From contig NZ_LR734808.1 of assembly GCF_902506655.1 (NCBI RefSeq), forward strand, positions 2,602,501 through 2,666,500: a stretch of DNA of 64,000 bases, in the 5' to 3' direction. The DNA is from Marinoscillum sp. 108 (GTDB lineage Bacteria > Bacteroidota > Bacteroidia > Cytophagales > Cyclobacteriaceae). Shown piece after piece: positions 29,053 through 38,996 of this stretch. Both the position numbers and the translations under genes were made by a program. Positions within the stretch are counted from its first letter, which is position 1, and each line of letters begins with the position of its first letter. The notes beneath the pieces are model-generated. The model worked only from the letters and a program-made list of their open reading frames with translations, was not told the origin of the DNA and ran no database searches.

Positions 29053-32000
29053 ATAAAACATTTGGTAAGTGTGATATCGCTTTGCCTTTGGGTATCCCTA
29101 CCTGAAGCAACGTTTGTATCAGCTTCTTCGAGCGTCCTTATTTTTCAGGATACCTCTCGTCAGGACACCGTCCGTACAGACACTATTCCTCCTTATACGC
29201 CAACAAAGGCTCCAACGTTTCAGCCAGCCTATCGTTTTGGTGATCCTTTTTCAAATAGAATTAGTCCGTCACCCCTTTTGCTGGCTGACCCTTCTTCTAT
29301 AGACCTGGAAGTTGACTTTGACTCCACAGTGAACTACTCAGTTTCAGAGCGGATCGGAGATGTTAATTTCCGACCCGTCACCACCATGACTTTTGAGGAG
29401 TATGACCGGTACAACGATAAGCAGATTACCAAGGAGTATTTTCAGGAGCGATCCGCAGGCCTGGATGGGGAGAGTGCCATTAGTGGGCGTTCACTGATCC
29501 CGAGGCTTTATATCAGTCCGGTATTTGACAGACTGTTTGGTGGGAGTTACGTAGATATTCAGCCCAATGGATTTGTCAATCTTGATTTTGGCGGTCGATT
29601 TCAGCGGGTAGACAACCCGGCCATCCCCATTCGGCAGCAGCGCAACGGAGGGTTCAATTTTGATCAGCAAATCTCACTCAATCTGGTGGGTAAAATTGGT
29701 GAGAAGCTGGCCGTGACGGCCAATTTTGACAACAATAACACCTTCGATTTTCAGAACAACCTTAAGGTAGAGTATACCGGGTATGAGGAGGATATTGTCA
29801 AGAAAATAGAGATAGGAAACGTAAGCATGCCCGTTTCCAATAGCCTCATGACGGGCGCACAGTCACTGTTTGGGTTGAAAACCCAGCTTCAGTTTGGTAA
29901 GTTGTATTTAACCGGAGTGGTCTCACGCCAACAAGGCAAAAGTGATGTCATCACAGTGGAAAGTGGCTTTCAGGGAAAAGAATTTGAAGTACGAGCCTCG
30001 AATTACGATGAGAACCGCCATTTCTTCCTGGGACACTTCTTTCGTGAAAACTACGAAAAGTGGCTGAAGACCTTACCCCAGATTACCTCGGGGGTCAATG
30101 TAAACAGGGTGGAAGTCTATGTGATCAACAGAAACAATGATACCAAATCAACAAGAGAAGTTTTAGGACTGATGGATTTGGGAGAAGGTCAGCGGATATA
30201 CCAAAAAGGCAATCCAAAAGTGGGGTCTGGAGACGGCAATGTGCCAACAGATAACGGAGCGAACGATCTGTTTCAGTCCATTACCAATACTCCTAATTTC
30301 AGAAGTAGCGACCAGGTAACCAATACCCTTGAAAATGACTTTGGATTTGTTAATAGCACTGATTTTGTAAAAGTGGGGACTGCCAGGCGGTTGGACCAGG
30401 ACGAGTTTGTGATCAATACCCGTCTGGGGTATATCACTCTTCTGAGAAAGCTGCAGAATGATGAGATGCTCGGTGTGTCCTATACCTATAGCTACGATGG
30501 AAAGACCTACCGGGTAGGAGAGCTCACAGAAGACTACTCGGGTCTGGCAGATGATCAGGTGATTCTCCTGAAGATGCTCCGGCCCAATAAGATCAACACC
30601 AAGGTGCCAACCTGGGACCTGATGATGAAGAACATTTACAACCTCAACGCAAGCCAGATCGAACGCGAGGGATTCACGCTGAGGGTGCACTATCGGGATG
30701 ATGCCACGGGGATTGATAACCCCTCCCTGCATGAAGGTAGGTTTACCAAGGATCAACCTTTGGTTGAATTGCTGGGCTTAGACCAACTCAACCAAAACAA
30801 CGACCGTCAGCGAGATGGAAATTTTGACTTTATCGATGGAGTCACAATAGACGTAAGGAATGGCAATATCATTTTTCCGGTACTTGAGCCTTTCGGAGCC
30901 ACACTGGAGAGCAAGTTTGCAAGTGATGAAGTTTCACTAAAGGAGAAGTATGTCTACGATACACTGTATCACACCACCAAGGCAGATGCGGAGCAAGTAG
31001 CCTCTAAAAACAAGTTTTTTATCCTGGGTAAGTTCAATGCCGGATCATCCAACGAAATAGCCCTGCCAGGGATCAATATTGCCGAAAACTCTGTCATTGT
31101 TACAGCGGGTAATACACCCCTCACGGAAGGCCTTGACTACACGGTAGATTATAACCTGGGTCGGGTTCGCATTCTGAATGAAGGAATTTTAAGCTCGGGC
31201 AAGACCATCAACATTGCCTATGAGAAGGCGGACCTCTTCAACTTCCAGTCGCGATGGCTCTATGGTGCACGGGCAGATTATAAGTTCAGTGAAAACTTTA
31301 ACATAGGAGCCACCATCCTTCAGCTGAATGAACAGCCAGGTGGTGTTTCCAGATACACGATCGGAGATGAACCCACACGAAACACTAAGTACGGGTTTGA
31401 TCTCAACTTTCAGGATGAGGTTCCCTTTCTTACCAAATTCATGGATTTTCTCCCACTGGTGAGCACTAAGGCACCGTCTTCCATCACTGTGAATGCAGAG
31501 TTTGCCCAGATGATTCCTGGTACTTCCAATCTTGTGGATGGGAAGGGAACTTCCTACATCGATGATTTCGAAAGTGCCGTTACACCGATCAACCTGGGAG
31601 GCTGGGCGGGGTGGGACCTGGCCGCTACACCAAAGACTACCGATCGAAAGTTTGACAAGAGTACGGAAGCGGGTTCCACACTCGGATTGAACTATAAGCG
31701 GGCCAAAATAGCCTGGTATACAGTAGATCAATCTGTTTTTTACAGAACAGGAGGGCCCAATAAACCAACCAACATTACCGACGAAGATTTGCAAAATCAC
31801 TATGTGCGTCCGGTTCTTCCCCAGGAGATTTTCAGGCAGCAATCCAGAAACCTGATCGTCACCCCGGAAACGCTTTTTGATATCGCCTACTTCCCCAGCG
31901 AAAGAGGACAATATAATTATAACCCCAACCTGACAAGAGATGGATTACTACCAGACCCAAAATCCAACTATGGGGGGATTACCCGAGCCATTACCAACGA

Positions 32001-35000
32001 GGTAGATTTTGACAAGACCAACATCGAGTACCTTGAATTCTGGATGCTTGATCCTTTTATTGATACTCCCAGGGGCCGGGTGATGGATGGAAAATTCAAT
32101 ACCAATAATACTACAGGAGGTGATCTGGTTTTCAACCTTGGTAGTGTTTCTGAGGATGTGGTTCCTGATGGGCGTCACGCTTTTGAAAGTGGCCTTCCGG
32201 CAAATGGTGACCCTGCGCAGACCATTGCCAATGAGTGGGGCCGGGTACCTTCAGAGCCATTTCTTACCAATTACTTTGAGAATTCAGGATCAGCCAGGGC
32301 CAATCAGGATATTGGACTGGAGGGATTAAAGGATGAAGAAGAACTTACCTATTTTGCTGATTTCATCAATCGTGTATCTGTCTCCACAGAAGTATTGGAT
32401 CAGCTAAAGAGCGACCCTTCGGGTGACAATTTTCAATATTTCCTGGGCAGTGATCTGGACAATCAGGATTTGAAGATACTGGAGCGATACAAGAACTATA
32501 ATGGGCTGGACGGAAACTCGCCAGTGAATAGTGGTAATAGCATTACCAGAGCCTCTACTACCACCCCGGACAACGAAGATCTTAATCAGGACAATACCAT
32601 TTCCGACCTGGAGGAGTATTATGAATACCGCCTTTCACTAAAGCCAGGGGAACTTGAGGTAGGCAAAAATCACATCGTGGATGCGGTGACTGATGATAGT
32701 AGAGAGGCCACCTGGTATCTCTTCAGAATCCCGATCAGAAATCCTGACAGGGTGTATGGAGGGATTAGTGGGTTCAAGACGGTAAGGTACCTGCGTATGT
32801 ATGCTACCAATTTTCAGCAGCCCGTGGTTTTCAGGATGACCAAACTACAGCTGGTAGGCAGCCAATGGCGTAAGTATCAGGAAGCACTCAATGAGCCAGG
32901 GCTGAATGAAATTCCGGAAACCTCCTATTCTGATTTCAATGTATCGGTGGTCAATATAGAAGAGAATAGCATGGGTGGAGAGAATAAGTCACCGTACGTG
33001 GTACCCCCGGGAATCAACCGCGACAGAGATAATACTACCATAATCAATCGACAGCTCAACGAGCAATCTCTGCAGGTCTGTGTGGATAATCTTGAAGATA
33101 AGGATGCCCGGGCAGTCTACAAAAATGTCACCTTTGACCTGATCAACTACGGGCGTCTACAGATGTTTTTACATGCTGAGGCTCACAATGGGGAAATGCT
33201 GCTGGATAATGAGATCAATGCGTTTATAAGGTTTGGTACGGACTTCACAGAGCACTACTATGAGATAGAGGTGCCGATGAAAGTAACCCCTACGGGACTT
33301 GATGCAAATGGTGGCGATAATATCGCCCGTCTTGTATGGCCCCTCGAGAATGAGATTGATTTGTCCATTGATGAGTTACTGGGGATAAAATCCGAACGGA
33401 ATAGAAATGATTTTGATGAAAACGTTCCTTACAGCACTCCTTCCAACAATGGACAATATAAGTTGACCATCAAAGGGCGGCCCGATATCAGTTCTGTGCA
33501 GGTTCTGATGCTGGGAGTTAGAAATCCGGAGTCCGACGACCGAGCTACAAAATCTGTTTGTCTTTGGGCTAATGAACTTCGGGTCACGGACTTTGATACC
33601 AAAAAAGGTTGGGCAGCCAATGCCCGGGTAAGTACTAAACTGGCCGATGTGGCTACCGTTTCCGCTTCCACGAGGTATACGTCTATTGGATTTGGAAATA
33701 TCCAGCAAACGATCCAGCAGCGCACACGAAACGAGACTATCCAGTATGATATTTCAGCTAATGTCAACGTGGACAAGTTTCTCCTTCCAGAGAAAACAGG
33801 CCTAAAAGTGCCCATGTTCGTGAGTTATGAAAAATCCAGAATTACTCCGCAATTTGACCCACTGGATCCAGATGTGCCATTGGAGGCTTCCTTGGCTACC
33901 ATGGATTCTGACGAAGAACGGGAGCGATACCGAAGGATCGTGGAAGATCGAACGGAAAGGCGCAGTATAAACTTCACCAATGTGCACAAGGAAAAAGTAA
34001 ACCCTGAGGCCAACAGCCATTTCTTCGATGTGGAGAATCTCTCCTTTTCCTATGCCTATAGCGATGTGATGACCAGCAATGTGAATACAGAGACTTATTT
34101 GCAGAAAAAAGTAAGTGGTGGTGTGGCTTATAACTATGCACCCCGAACCATCTCTCTGGAGCCGTTTGCCAAAATGGAAGCCCTCAAAAGTCCCTATCTG
34201 AAATTGATCAAGGACGTTAACCTGTCACTTCTTCCGAGTAGTTTGGCATTTAGAGCCGATTTGGACCGGAGTTTCCGAATGACGCAGCTCTATAATGATA
34301 AACTTGAGGTGTCTCCCGATTTGGCCCCTTATTACGAGCGACTTTTCACCTTCAATAGAAACTATAACCTCCGCTGGAATCTTTTCAAAAGCCTGAACCT
34401 CGACTATACCGCCCGGGTGAATGCAGTGATTGATGAGCCCGATGGGATCATAGAGGGGGACATTACCACCCAGGAGGAGCGTCAGTATGTCTGGGAAGAA
34501 ATCAAGGACCTTGGCAGGATGAAAAATTTTGCTCAGGACATATCCGCCACCTATAAAACCCCACTGGATAAACTCCCTCTGACCGACTGGCTGAGTGCAG
34601 ATATCAAGTACGCTACAGGATATACCTGGACGGCCGGATCACAGGTGGAGCATGATTCCCTGTTTTTTGGAAATACGATTGAAAACAGAAGAGAGCAGGG
34701 ACTTTCAGGTAAGGTGGACCTGGTGAAGCTGTACAACAAAGTCACCTTTTTGAAGGAAATCAATTCCCCACCGCGGGCCAAGGCCGGAGAAGAGGCACCC
34801 GGATTCAACATTGGCAAGAGTTTTTTGAGGACGGTGATGTCCTTGCGTAATATCAATGTGACCTACAGCGTGAGAGAGGGCACAACCCTCTCCGGCTATT
34901 CGCCGCGGGCCTTCCTGATGGGAATGGACAGTGGTTTCAATGCACCAGGTTGGGGGTTTATCCTGGGGAGTCAGGATCCTGATATTCGATTCAGGGCTGC

Positions 35001-36201
35001 TGACAATGACTGGCTCAATAAAAATCCGGACTTGTCATCACCATTCATGCAAACCTACACTACCGACCTTGGTCTGAGAGCCTCCATTGAGCCCGCCAAG
35101 GATTTGAAAATCCAGCTGGATGCCAAGCGAACCAATAATGCCACATACGAGGAGCTTTTCAGGTATTCAGACGAACAAACAGAGAATAACGGATTCAGCT
35201 CTCTCACACCCTCCAGGAAAGGAAGTTACAATATCTCATTTATGTCTATCAGTACTGCATTTGACAAGCGGGGCCCTGGCAACACGTCAGAAGCCTTCGA
35301 TACTTTTGCAGAAAATATCGAGAAAATCCGAATCAGACAGACCGCCCTGAACAATGAAATTGGTTTTTACGACTCCTTGTCTCAGGATGTGCTGATACCA
35401 GCATTTATCTCTGCTTATTCAGGTCAGAGTTCCTCAGAGGTGAGCCTTTCGCCGTTCCCCAAAATTCCATTGCCGGGATGGCGGGTGGATTATAACGGAC
35501 TGTCCAAAATCCCAGTGTTGGCCGAACTCTTTTCGTCCATCACCCTTACCCATGGTTATCGTTCATTGTACAATGTGAATGATTACAACTTTGACAATGA
35601 TACTTATGGGGACCTGCTGGGGAATGACTTAAGCGTGACCCTCAACAGCAACGTGCTGGACTATCCTCAGGCTACCGACACCACAGGTACCGGGCGATAT
35701 GCACCGGTCTATATCCTCAACCAGGTGACCATTTCGGAGCAGTTTGCTCCGTTGATCGGAATCAATTTCAGGACCAAGAGTAATATTTCCACACGTCTGG
35801 AATATAAAAAGGACCGAAACCTTTCCCTGAGCCTGGCCAATGCTCAAATCACCGAGACCACCAGCAATGATGTGACACTGGATTTTGGATACACCAAGGA
35901 GGAGTTTAAGCTGCCTTTTAAAATACAAGGGCGTACCATTACACTGGACAATGCCGTGACCATGCGCATAAGTATGACCATAAGAGATGCTGAGACGATC
36001 CAGCGTAAGCTGGAGGGTGAAAACAAGGTGACCACTGGTAATACTAACTTTCAGTTGCGGCCCTCATTTACCTATAAACTCAACGACCAACTGGATCTGA
36101 CTATGTATTTTGAACGCAGTGTAACGGAACCAAAAGTCAGTTCATTCAAGACAGCTACCACAGCTTTCGGAACGCAGCTAAGATTTAGTCTTGCGCAATA
36201 G
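29017..36201 (+). CDS. sprA: Type IX secretion translocon protein SprA
   Basis: At 2394 aa this is the giant outer membrane beta-barrel that exports T9SS cargo proteins in Bacteroidota. Its size, its position after ruvA and before gcvH, and its composition of repeated beta-strands identify it. Examples are an N-terminal segment ASFVS..SSVLIFQDTS, a mid-region DFESAVTPINLGGW, and a C-terminal end FGTQLRFSLAQ. In gliding species it is also needed for surface adhesin export. No ATG fits the N-terminus. Candidate TTG starts at 29017 and 29035 lie in an 18-bp tandem repeat. No other T9SS gene is in the window. Confidence 0.93.
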   Translation: MKRKTYLKRKTYIKHLVSVISLCLWVSLPEATFVSASSSVLIFQDTSRQDTVRTDTIPPYTPTKAPTFQPAYRFGDPFSNRISPSPLLLADPSSIDLEVDFDSTVNYSVSERIGDVNFRPVTTMTFEEYDRYNDKQITKEYFQERSAGLDGESAISGRSLIPRLYISPVFDRLFGGSYVDIQPNGFVNLDFGGRFQRVDNPAIPIRQQRNGGFNFDQQISLNLVGKIGEKLAVTANFDNNNTFDFQNNLKVEYTGYEEDIVKKIEIGNVSMPVSNSLMTGAQSLFGLKTQLQFGKLYLTGVVSRQQGKSDVITVESGFQGKEFEVRASNYDENRHFFLGHFFRENYEKWLKTLPQITSGVNVNRVEVYVINRNNDTKSTREVLGLMDLGEGQRIYQKGNPKVGSGDGNVPTDNGANDLFQSITNTPNFRSSDQVTNTLENDFGFVNSTDFVKVGTARRLDQDEFVINTRLGYITLLRKLQNDEMLGVSYTYSYDGKTYRVGELTEDYSGLADDQVILLKMLRPNKINTKVPTWDLMMKNIYNLNASQIEREGFTLRVHYRDDATGIDNPSLHEGRFTKDQPLVELLGLDQLNQNNDRQRDGNFDFIDGVTIDVRNGNIIFPVLEPFGATLESKFASDEVSLKEKYVYDTLYHTTKADAEQVASKNKFFILGKFNAGSSNEIALPGINIAENSVIVTAGNTPLTEGLDYTVDYNLGRVRILNEGILSSGKTINIAYEKADLFNFQSRWLYGARADYKFSENFNIGATILQLNEQPGGVSRYTIGDEPTRNTKYGFDLNFQDEVPFLTKFMDFLPLVSTKAPSSITVNAEFAQMIPGTSNLVDGKGTSYIDDFESAVTPINLGGWAGWDLAATPKTTDRKFDKSTEAGSTLGLNYKRAKIAWYTVDQSVFYRTGGPNKPTNITDEDLQNHYVRPVLPQEIFRQQSRNLIVTPETLFDIAYFPSERGQYNYNPNLTRDGLLPDPKSNYGGITRAITNEVDFDKTNIEYLEFWMLDPFIDTPRGRVMDGKFNTNNTTGGDLVFNLGSVSEDVVPDGRHAFESGLPANGDPAQTIANEWGRVPSEPFLTNYFENSGSARANQDIGLEGLKDEEELTYFADFINRVSVSTEVLDQLKSDPSGDNFQYFLGSDLDNQDLKILERYKNYNGLDGNSPVNSGNSITRASTTTPDNEDLNQDNTISDLEEYYEYRLSLKPGELEVGKNHIVDAVTDDSREATWYLFRIPIRNPDRVYGGISGFKTVRYLRMYATNFQQPVVFRMTKLQLVGSQWRKYQEALNEPGLNEIPETSYSDFNVSVVNIEENSMGGENKSPYVVPPGINRDRDNTTIINRQLNEQSLQVCVDNLEDKDARAVYKNVTFDLINYGRLQMFLHAEAHNGEMLLDNEINAFIRFGTDFTEHYYEIEVPMKVTPTGLDANGGDNIARLVWPLENEIDLSIDELLGIKSERNRNDFDENVPYSTPSNNGQYKLTIKGRPDISSVQVLMLGVRNPESDDRATKSVCLWANELRVTDFDTKKGWAANARVSTKLADVATVSASTRYTSIGFGNIQQTIQQRTRNETIQYDISANVNVDKFLLPEKTGLKVPMFVSYEKSRITPQFDPLDPDVPLEASLATMDSDEERERYRRIVEDRTERRSINFTNVHKEKVNPEANSHFFDVENLSFSYAYSDVMTSNVNTETYLQKKVSGGVAYNYAPRTISLEPFAKMEALKSPYLKLIKDVNLSLLPSSLAFRADLDRSFRMTQLYNDKLEVSPDLAPYYERLFTFNRNYNLRWNLFKSLNLDYTARVNAVIDEPDGIIEGDITTQEERQYVWEEIKDLGRMKNFAQDISATYKTPLDKLPLTDWLSADIKYATGYTWTAGSQVEHDSLFFGNTIENRREQGLSGKVDLVKLYNKVTFLKEINSPPRAKAGEEAPGFNIGKSFLRTVMSLRNINVTYSVREGTTLSGYSPRAFLMGMDSGFNAPGWGFILGSQDPDIRFRAADNDWLNKNPDLSSPFMQTYTTDLGLRASIEPAKDLKIQLDAKRTNNATYEELFRYSDEQTENNGFSSLTPSRKGSYNISFMSISTAFDKRGPGNTSEAFDTFAENIEKIRIRQTALNNEIGFYDSLSQDVLIPAFISAYSGQSSSEVSLSPFPKIPLPGWRVDYNGLSKIPVLAELFSSITLTHGYRSLYNVNDYNFDNDTYGDLLGNDLSVTLNSNVLDYPQATDTTGTGRYAPVYILNQVTISEQFAPLIGINFRTKSNISTRLEYKKDRNLSLSLANAQITETTSNDVTLDFGYTKEEFKLPFKIQGRTITLDNAVTMRISMTIRDAETIQRKLEGENKVTTGNTNFQLRPSFTYKLNDQLDLTMYFERSVTEPKVSSFKTATTAFGTQLRFSLAQ

Positions 36202-36221
36202 TGCAAAGTCTGAGTTTTAAG

Positions 36222-36229
36222 TAATTTTG
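36222..36229 (+). promoter_or_regulatory. Predicted -7 element of gcvH
   Basis: TAATTTTG matches TAnnTTTG exactly in the 48-bp gap between sprA and gcvH, 20 nt before the gcvH ATG. It would let gcvH be transcribed apart from sprA. Confidence 0.55.
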
Positions 36230-36249
36230 GGCGTCAAAAAAATAACAAC

Positions 36250-36624
36250 ATGAACATTCCAGAAAATTTACGCTATACAGAAGATCACGAATGGGTGAGA
36301 ATAGAGGGTGATGAAGCCATCATTGGCATCACTGATTTTGCCCAGGGTGAACTCGGAGATATCGTCTATGTAGAAATTGAGACCGAGGGGGAATCATTGA
36401 ATTCAACAGATGTCTTCGGTTCTGTGGAGGCTGTTAAGACGGTTTCTGACCTTTTTATGCCACTTTCAGGCGAGATTATTGAAGTCAACCCCAAATTGGA
36501 AGCCAACCCCGAGCTCATTAATTCAGATCCTTATGGAGAGGGTTGGATGATCAAAGTGAAGATCAGCGATCAGGGAGATAGTTTGCTTTCGGCCGAATCT
36601 TATCAGGAACTAATCGGAGGTTAA
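36250..36624 (+). CDS. gcvH: Glycine cleavage system H protein
   Basis: The 124-aa lipoyl carrier shuttles the aminomethyl group between the P, T and L proteins of glycine cleavage. The lipoylated lysine lies in FGSVEAVKTVSDLF (about residue 63), and YTEDHEWVRIEG is the conserved N-terminal segment. The length is normal. The P and T genes are not in the window. The order sprA-gcvH-vanZ is common in Bacteroidota. Confidence 0.97.
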   Translation: MNIPENLRYTEDHEWVRIEGDEAIIGITDFAQGELGDIVYVEIETEGESLNSTDVFGSVEAVKTVSDLFMPLSGEIIEVNPKLEANPELINSDPYGEGWMIKVKISDQGDSLLSAESYQELIGG

Positions 36625-36625
36625 T

Positions 36626-37018
36626 CTGAAACCAGGAACCACTTTCATCAAGGCAATTTGCCTGATATGGTCAGGGGTGATGTTATTTCTTTTTCTCTCC
36701 CCTGGGAGCTCCAAGGCTGATACTTGGTTTTTTGTGGGGGAAGATAAGGTGGCACACTTGGGTATATTTCTGATTTGGAGCTTTCTGGTCGTGTGGAGTT
36801 TTGAACGCTCACATCTTAGTTTGAAGGCTTTTTTTTGGGTATTTTCAGGTGCTTTGATTTTTGGCCTTATGACCGAATGGATACAAGGATATGTCCCTTA
36901 TCGGTCTTCAGATCTGATGGATTTTATGTTTGATGCAGCAGGTGCGGTATTGGGCTTATTTCTGGCTTATTTTATGAAAAAGGAACTAAACCTTGCTGAT
37001 AAAAAGTTTGATAAGTAA
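36626..37018 (+). CDS. VanZ-like membrane protein
   Basis: The protein has four hydrophobic helices and the VanZ family signatures DKVAHLGIFLIWSFL and TEWIQGYVPYRSSDLMDFMFDAAGAVLG. Its role is unknown; VanZ itself gives low-level teicoplanin resistance. The start is unusual. The first standard codon in frame, GTG at 36677 (113 aa), would cut the first membrane helix. The open frame upstream reads LKPGTTFIKAICLIWSGV and fits a full helix. A CTG at 36626, one base after the gcvH stop, is the probable start and is used here (130 aa). Confidence 0.8.
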   Translation: MKPGTTFIKAICLIWSGVMLFLFLSPGSSKADTWFFVGEDKVAHLGIFLIWSFLVVWSFERSHLSLKAFFWVFSGALIFGLMTEWIQGYVPYRSSDLMDFMFDAAGAVLGLFLAYFMKKELNLADKKFDK

Positions 37019-37026
37019 TATATTTG
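37019..37026 (+). promoter_or_regulatory. Predicted -7 element of the tonB gene
   Basis: TATATTTG is an exact TAnnTTTG match directly after the vanZ stop codon and 36 nt before the tonB ATG. TTG triplets lie upstream at roughly suitable distances. Confidence 0.55.
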
Positions 37027-37061
37027 AGATTACTCTTGATTTAAGGATTAAAACATAATTT

Positions 37062-37739
37062 ATGGAACCAAAGAAAAACCCTAATGTAGACTTGACCAGG
37101 AAGTCCGGATTGTTCATGAACATCGGATTCACTGTGAGTTTGCTGTTGGTTATCCTGGCGTTCGAGTGGAGAACATACGACGACTCTGGTCTTGTAGACC
37201 TTGGTCAAGTAACGGATGACTTTGAAGATATCATGGAGATACCTCCTACAGAGCAGCCACCGCCGCCACCACCGAAAATTCAACTTCCTCAGATCATTGA
37301 GGTTCCCGATGAGGAAGAAATCGAAGAGGATATTGAGGTGGAGTTAGATGTGGAAGTAACGGAAGAAACTGTTATTGAAGACATTATTTTCGAAGAAGCA
37401 CCTGAGGAAGAGGAGATCGAAGAGGTTTTCACCATTGTGGAAAACCAGCCTGAGTTTCCCGGAGGGATGGCAGCATTCTACAAGTATGTTGGAGATAACA
37501 TGGACTACCCTTCTCAGGCCCGAAGAATGGGTATAGAAGGAAGAGTATACGTTCAGTTTGTGGTTGATAAAGACGGTACGGTTACAGAAGTAAAAGCTGT
37601 AAAAGGTATCGGTGCAGGATGTGATGAAGAAGCAGAACGAGTACTGAGACAAGCACCAAAATTCAAGCCGGGTAAGCAAAGAGGCCGGGCTGTGAAAGTA
37701 AGAATGGTGCTGCCTATTATCTTTAAATTGAGCAATTAA
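37062..37739 (+). CDS. TonB family energy-transducing protein
   Basis: The 225-aa protein has one N-terminal membrane helix (about 17-36). A periplasmic linker follows, with QPPPPPPKIQLP and then a strongly acidic stretch rich in Glu, Ile and Val (about 85-125). It ends in a C-terminal TonB domain (about 135-225: PEFPGGMAAFYKYVGDNMDY, YPSQARRMGIEGRVYVQFVV). TonB passes the energy of the inner membrane proton gradient to outer membrane receptors. Bacteroidota usually have several TonB genes. No exbB or exbD is nearby. A strong terminator follows. Confidence 0.92.
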   Translation: MEPKKNPNVDLTRKSGLFMNIGFTVSLLLVILAFEWRTYDDSGLVDLGQVTDDFEDIMEIPPTEQPPPPPPKIQLPQIIEVPDEEEIEEDIEVELDVEVTEETVIEDIIFEEAPEEEEIEEVFTIVENQPEFPGGMAAFYKYVGDNMDYPSQARRMGIEGRVYVQFVVDKDGTVTEVKAVKGIGAGCDEEAERVLRQAPKFKPGKQRGRAVKVRMVLPIIFKLSN

Positions 37740-37762
37740 TTAACAATCTTATTCTATAAGTG

Positions 37763-37796
37763 AAAGCCCTTCAAATTTTTTGAAGGGCTTTTTTTG
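37763..37796 (+). terminator. Rho-independent terminator after tonB
   Basis: The stem agcccttcaaa pairs with tttgaagggct around a short T-rich loop and is followed by a run of seven T residues, about 25 nt after the tonB stop codon. Confidence 0.93.
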
Positions 37797-37811
37797 TATC
37801 ATTGAGGCGAT

Positions 37812-38996
37812 ATGCTATTGAGATCAGGGCTTATTGGGGCCATCACCTTTTGTATCGTCTGCTTTTTGGGTTGTCAGTCTGGGGACAAGCCGAAGGGTAC
37901 AGTATCGGTGCCTGGTGAGGATGCCTGGACATTTGTCAGCATCCCTGATTTCCTGAATGTGGACACCGAGTACCCACAACCTGGCTGGGAAGAATCTCTC
38001 GGAATGATCCTAAATGAAGTGAAAAGTGAAAATCCTGATTTCGTATTGGTGCCGGGCGATCTGGTGATGGGCCACTGGGACGCTCCTTCGTGGCAGAGTG
38101 CAGATTCAATCGCGAAATATTCCGGGCTGTACTACTCTGCCTGGAAAGCCAGAATGCAAGCCCATGAGCTGAAGTTTTATGTTGCCATCGGGGATCATGA
38201 AATAGGGGACAACCCTTGGATTGATTCAGCGAAAGTTGCTGTGATTCCGGCCTATAAGGAGGCTTTTGCTACCCATCTCCAGATGCCCCAAAATGGCCCT
38301 GCTCATATGCGGGGAACAGCCTACTGGTGGCGTCACAAAAATGTCTTGTTTGTATCGGTGGATGTCTTTGAAGAGGGCGAAAGTGATGAAGGCAGCATCA
38401 AACCCGGGGTGTCCGGAGAGCAGTTGGCCTGGTTGGAGAGTGTACTTCTGGAAAACAGAGATGCACGCCACAAAATCATCATGGGGCATACCCCCGTGCT
38501 CGGACCTGTCCGTAGGTGGAGTACCAGTGGTCTCAAAGTAGCTGAAGGGCGCCAGTCAGGATTTTGGCAAACCATGAGCAAACATGAGGTAGACCTGTAC
38601 CTGTGTGGGGAGATGCATGCCATTACCTGCACCAGCCGCGATGGTGTGATGCAGGTGGTACATGGAGGCCTCATAGGGTATAACCGGCGCACTAGCTATC
38701 TGATGGTACGGGTGACTGATGATCAGCTATATCTCACGCTAAAAGAGTTAGAAATGTACCCTTCAGGCGATCACCTATGGCAAACAGGTGATAACAGACC
38801 TTTGGAGAACCTCTCTGTGGGTACGGATGGATTTGACGTGGTAGGTAAGGTAGTTATGGATAAATCGCGGGGGCGGTCGCTTTTGGAACCCAAGGGATAT
38901 TTTAAGAAGAAGTTTGAAAAGAGTGATGAGTGGGCCGCCGCAGTTTTCCGAGAGGGCGTATCTACCGAAATGACTAAAATTTCATTGGATGACTGA
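37812..38996 (+). CDS. Metallophosphoesterase-like lipoprotein with altered metal motifs
   Basis: The 394-aa protein has a lipobox (CFLGC, Cys21). The body shows the calcineurin-like phosphoesterase order: a first strand with SIPDFLN, then VPGDLVMGHWD, AIGDHEIG, KIIMGHTPVLG and LCGEMHAI. The usual metal ligands are partly changed. The first motif has D46 but no His at the DxH position, GNH[DE] reads GDHE, and GHxH reads GEMH. It may bind metals differently or have lost hydrolase activity. The stop region overlaps the next gene by 8 nt. The substrate is unknown. Confidence 0.78.
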   Translation: MLLRSGLIGAITFCIVCFLGCQSGDKPKGTVSVPGEDAWTFVSIPDFLNVDTEYPQPGWEESLGMILNEVKSENPDFVLVPGDLVMGHWDAPSWQSADSIAKYSGLYYSAWKARMQAHELKFYVAIGDHEIGDNPWIDSAKVAVIPAYKEAFATHLQMPQNGPAHMRGTAYWWRHKNVLFVSVDVFEEGESDEGSIKPGVSGEQLAWLESVLLENRDARHKIIMGHTPVLGPVRRWSTSGLKVAEGRQSGFWQTMSKHEVDLYLCGEMHAITCTSRDGVMQVVHGGLIGYNRRTSYLMVRVTDDQLYLTLKELEMYPSGDHLWQTGDNRPLENLSVGTDGFDVVGKVVMDKSRGRSLLEPKGYFKKKFEKSDEWAAAVFREGVSTEMTKISLDD

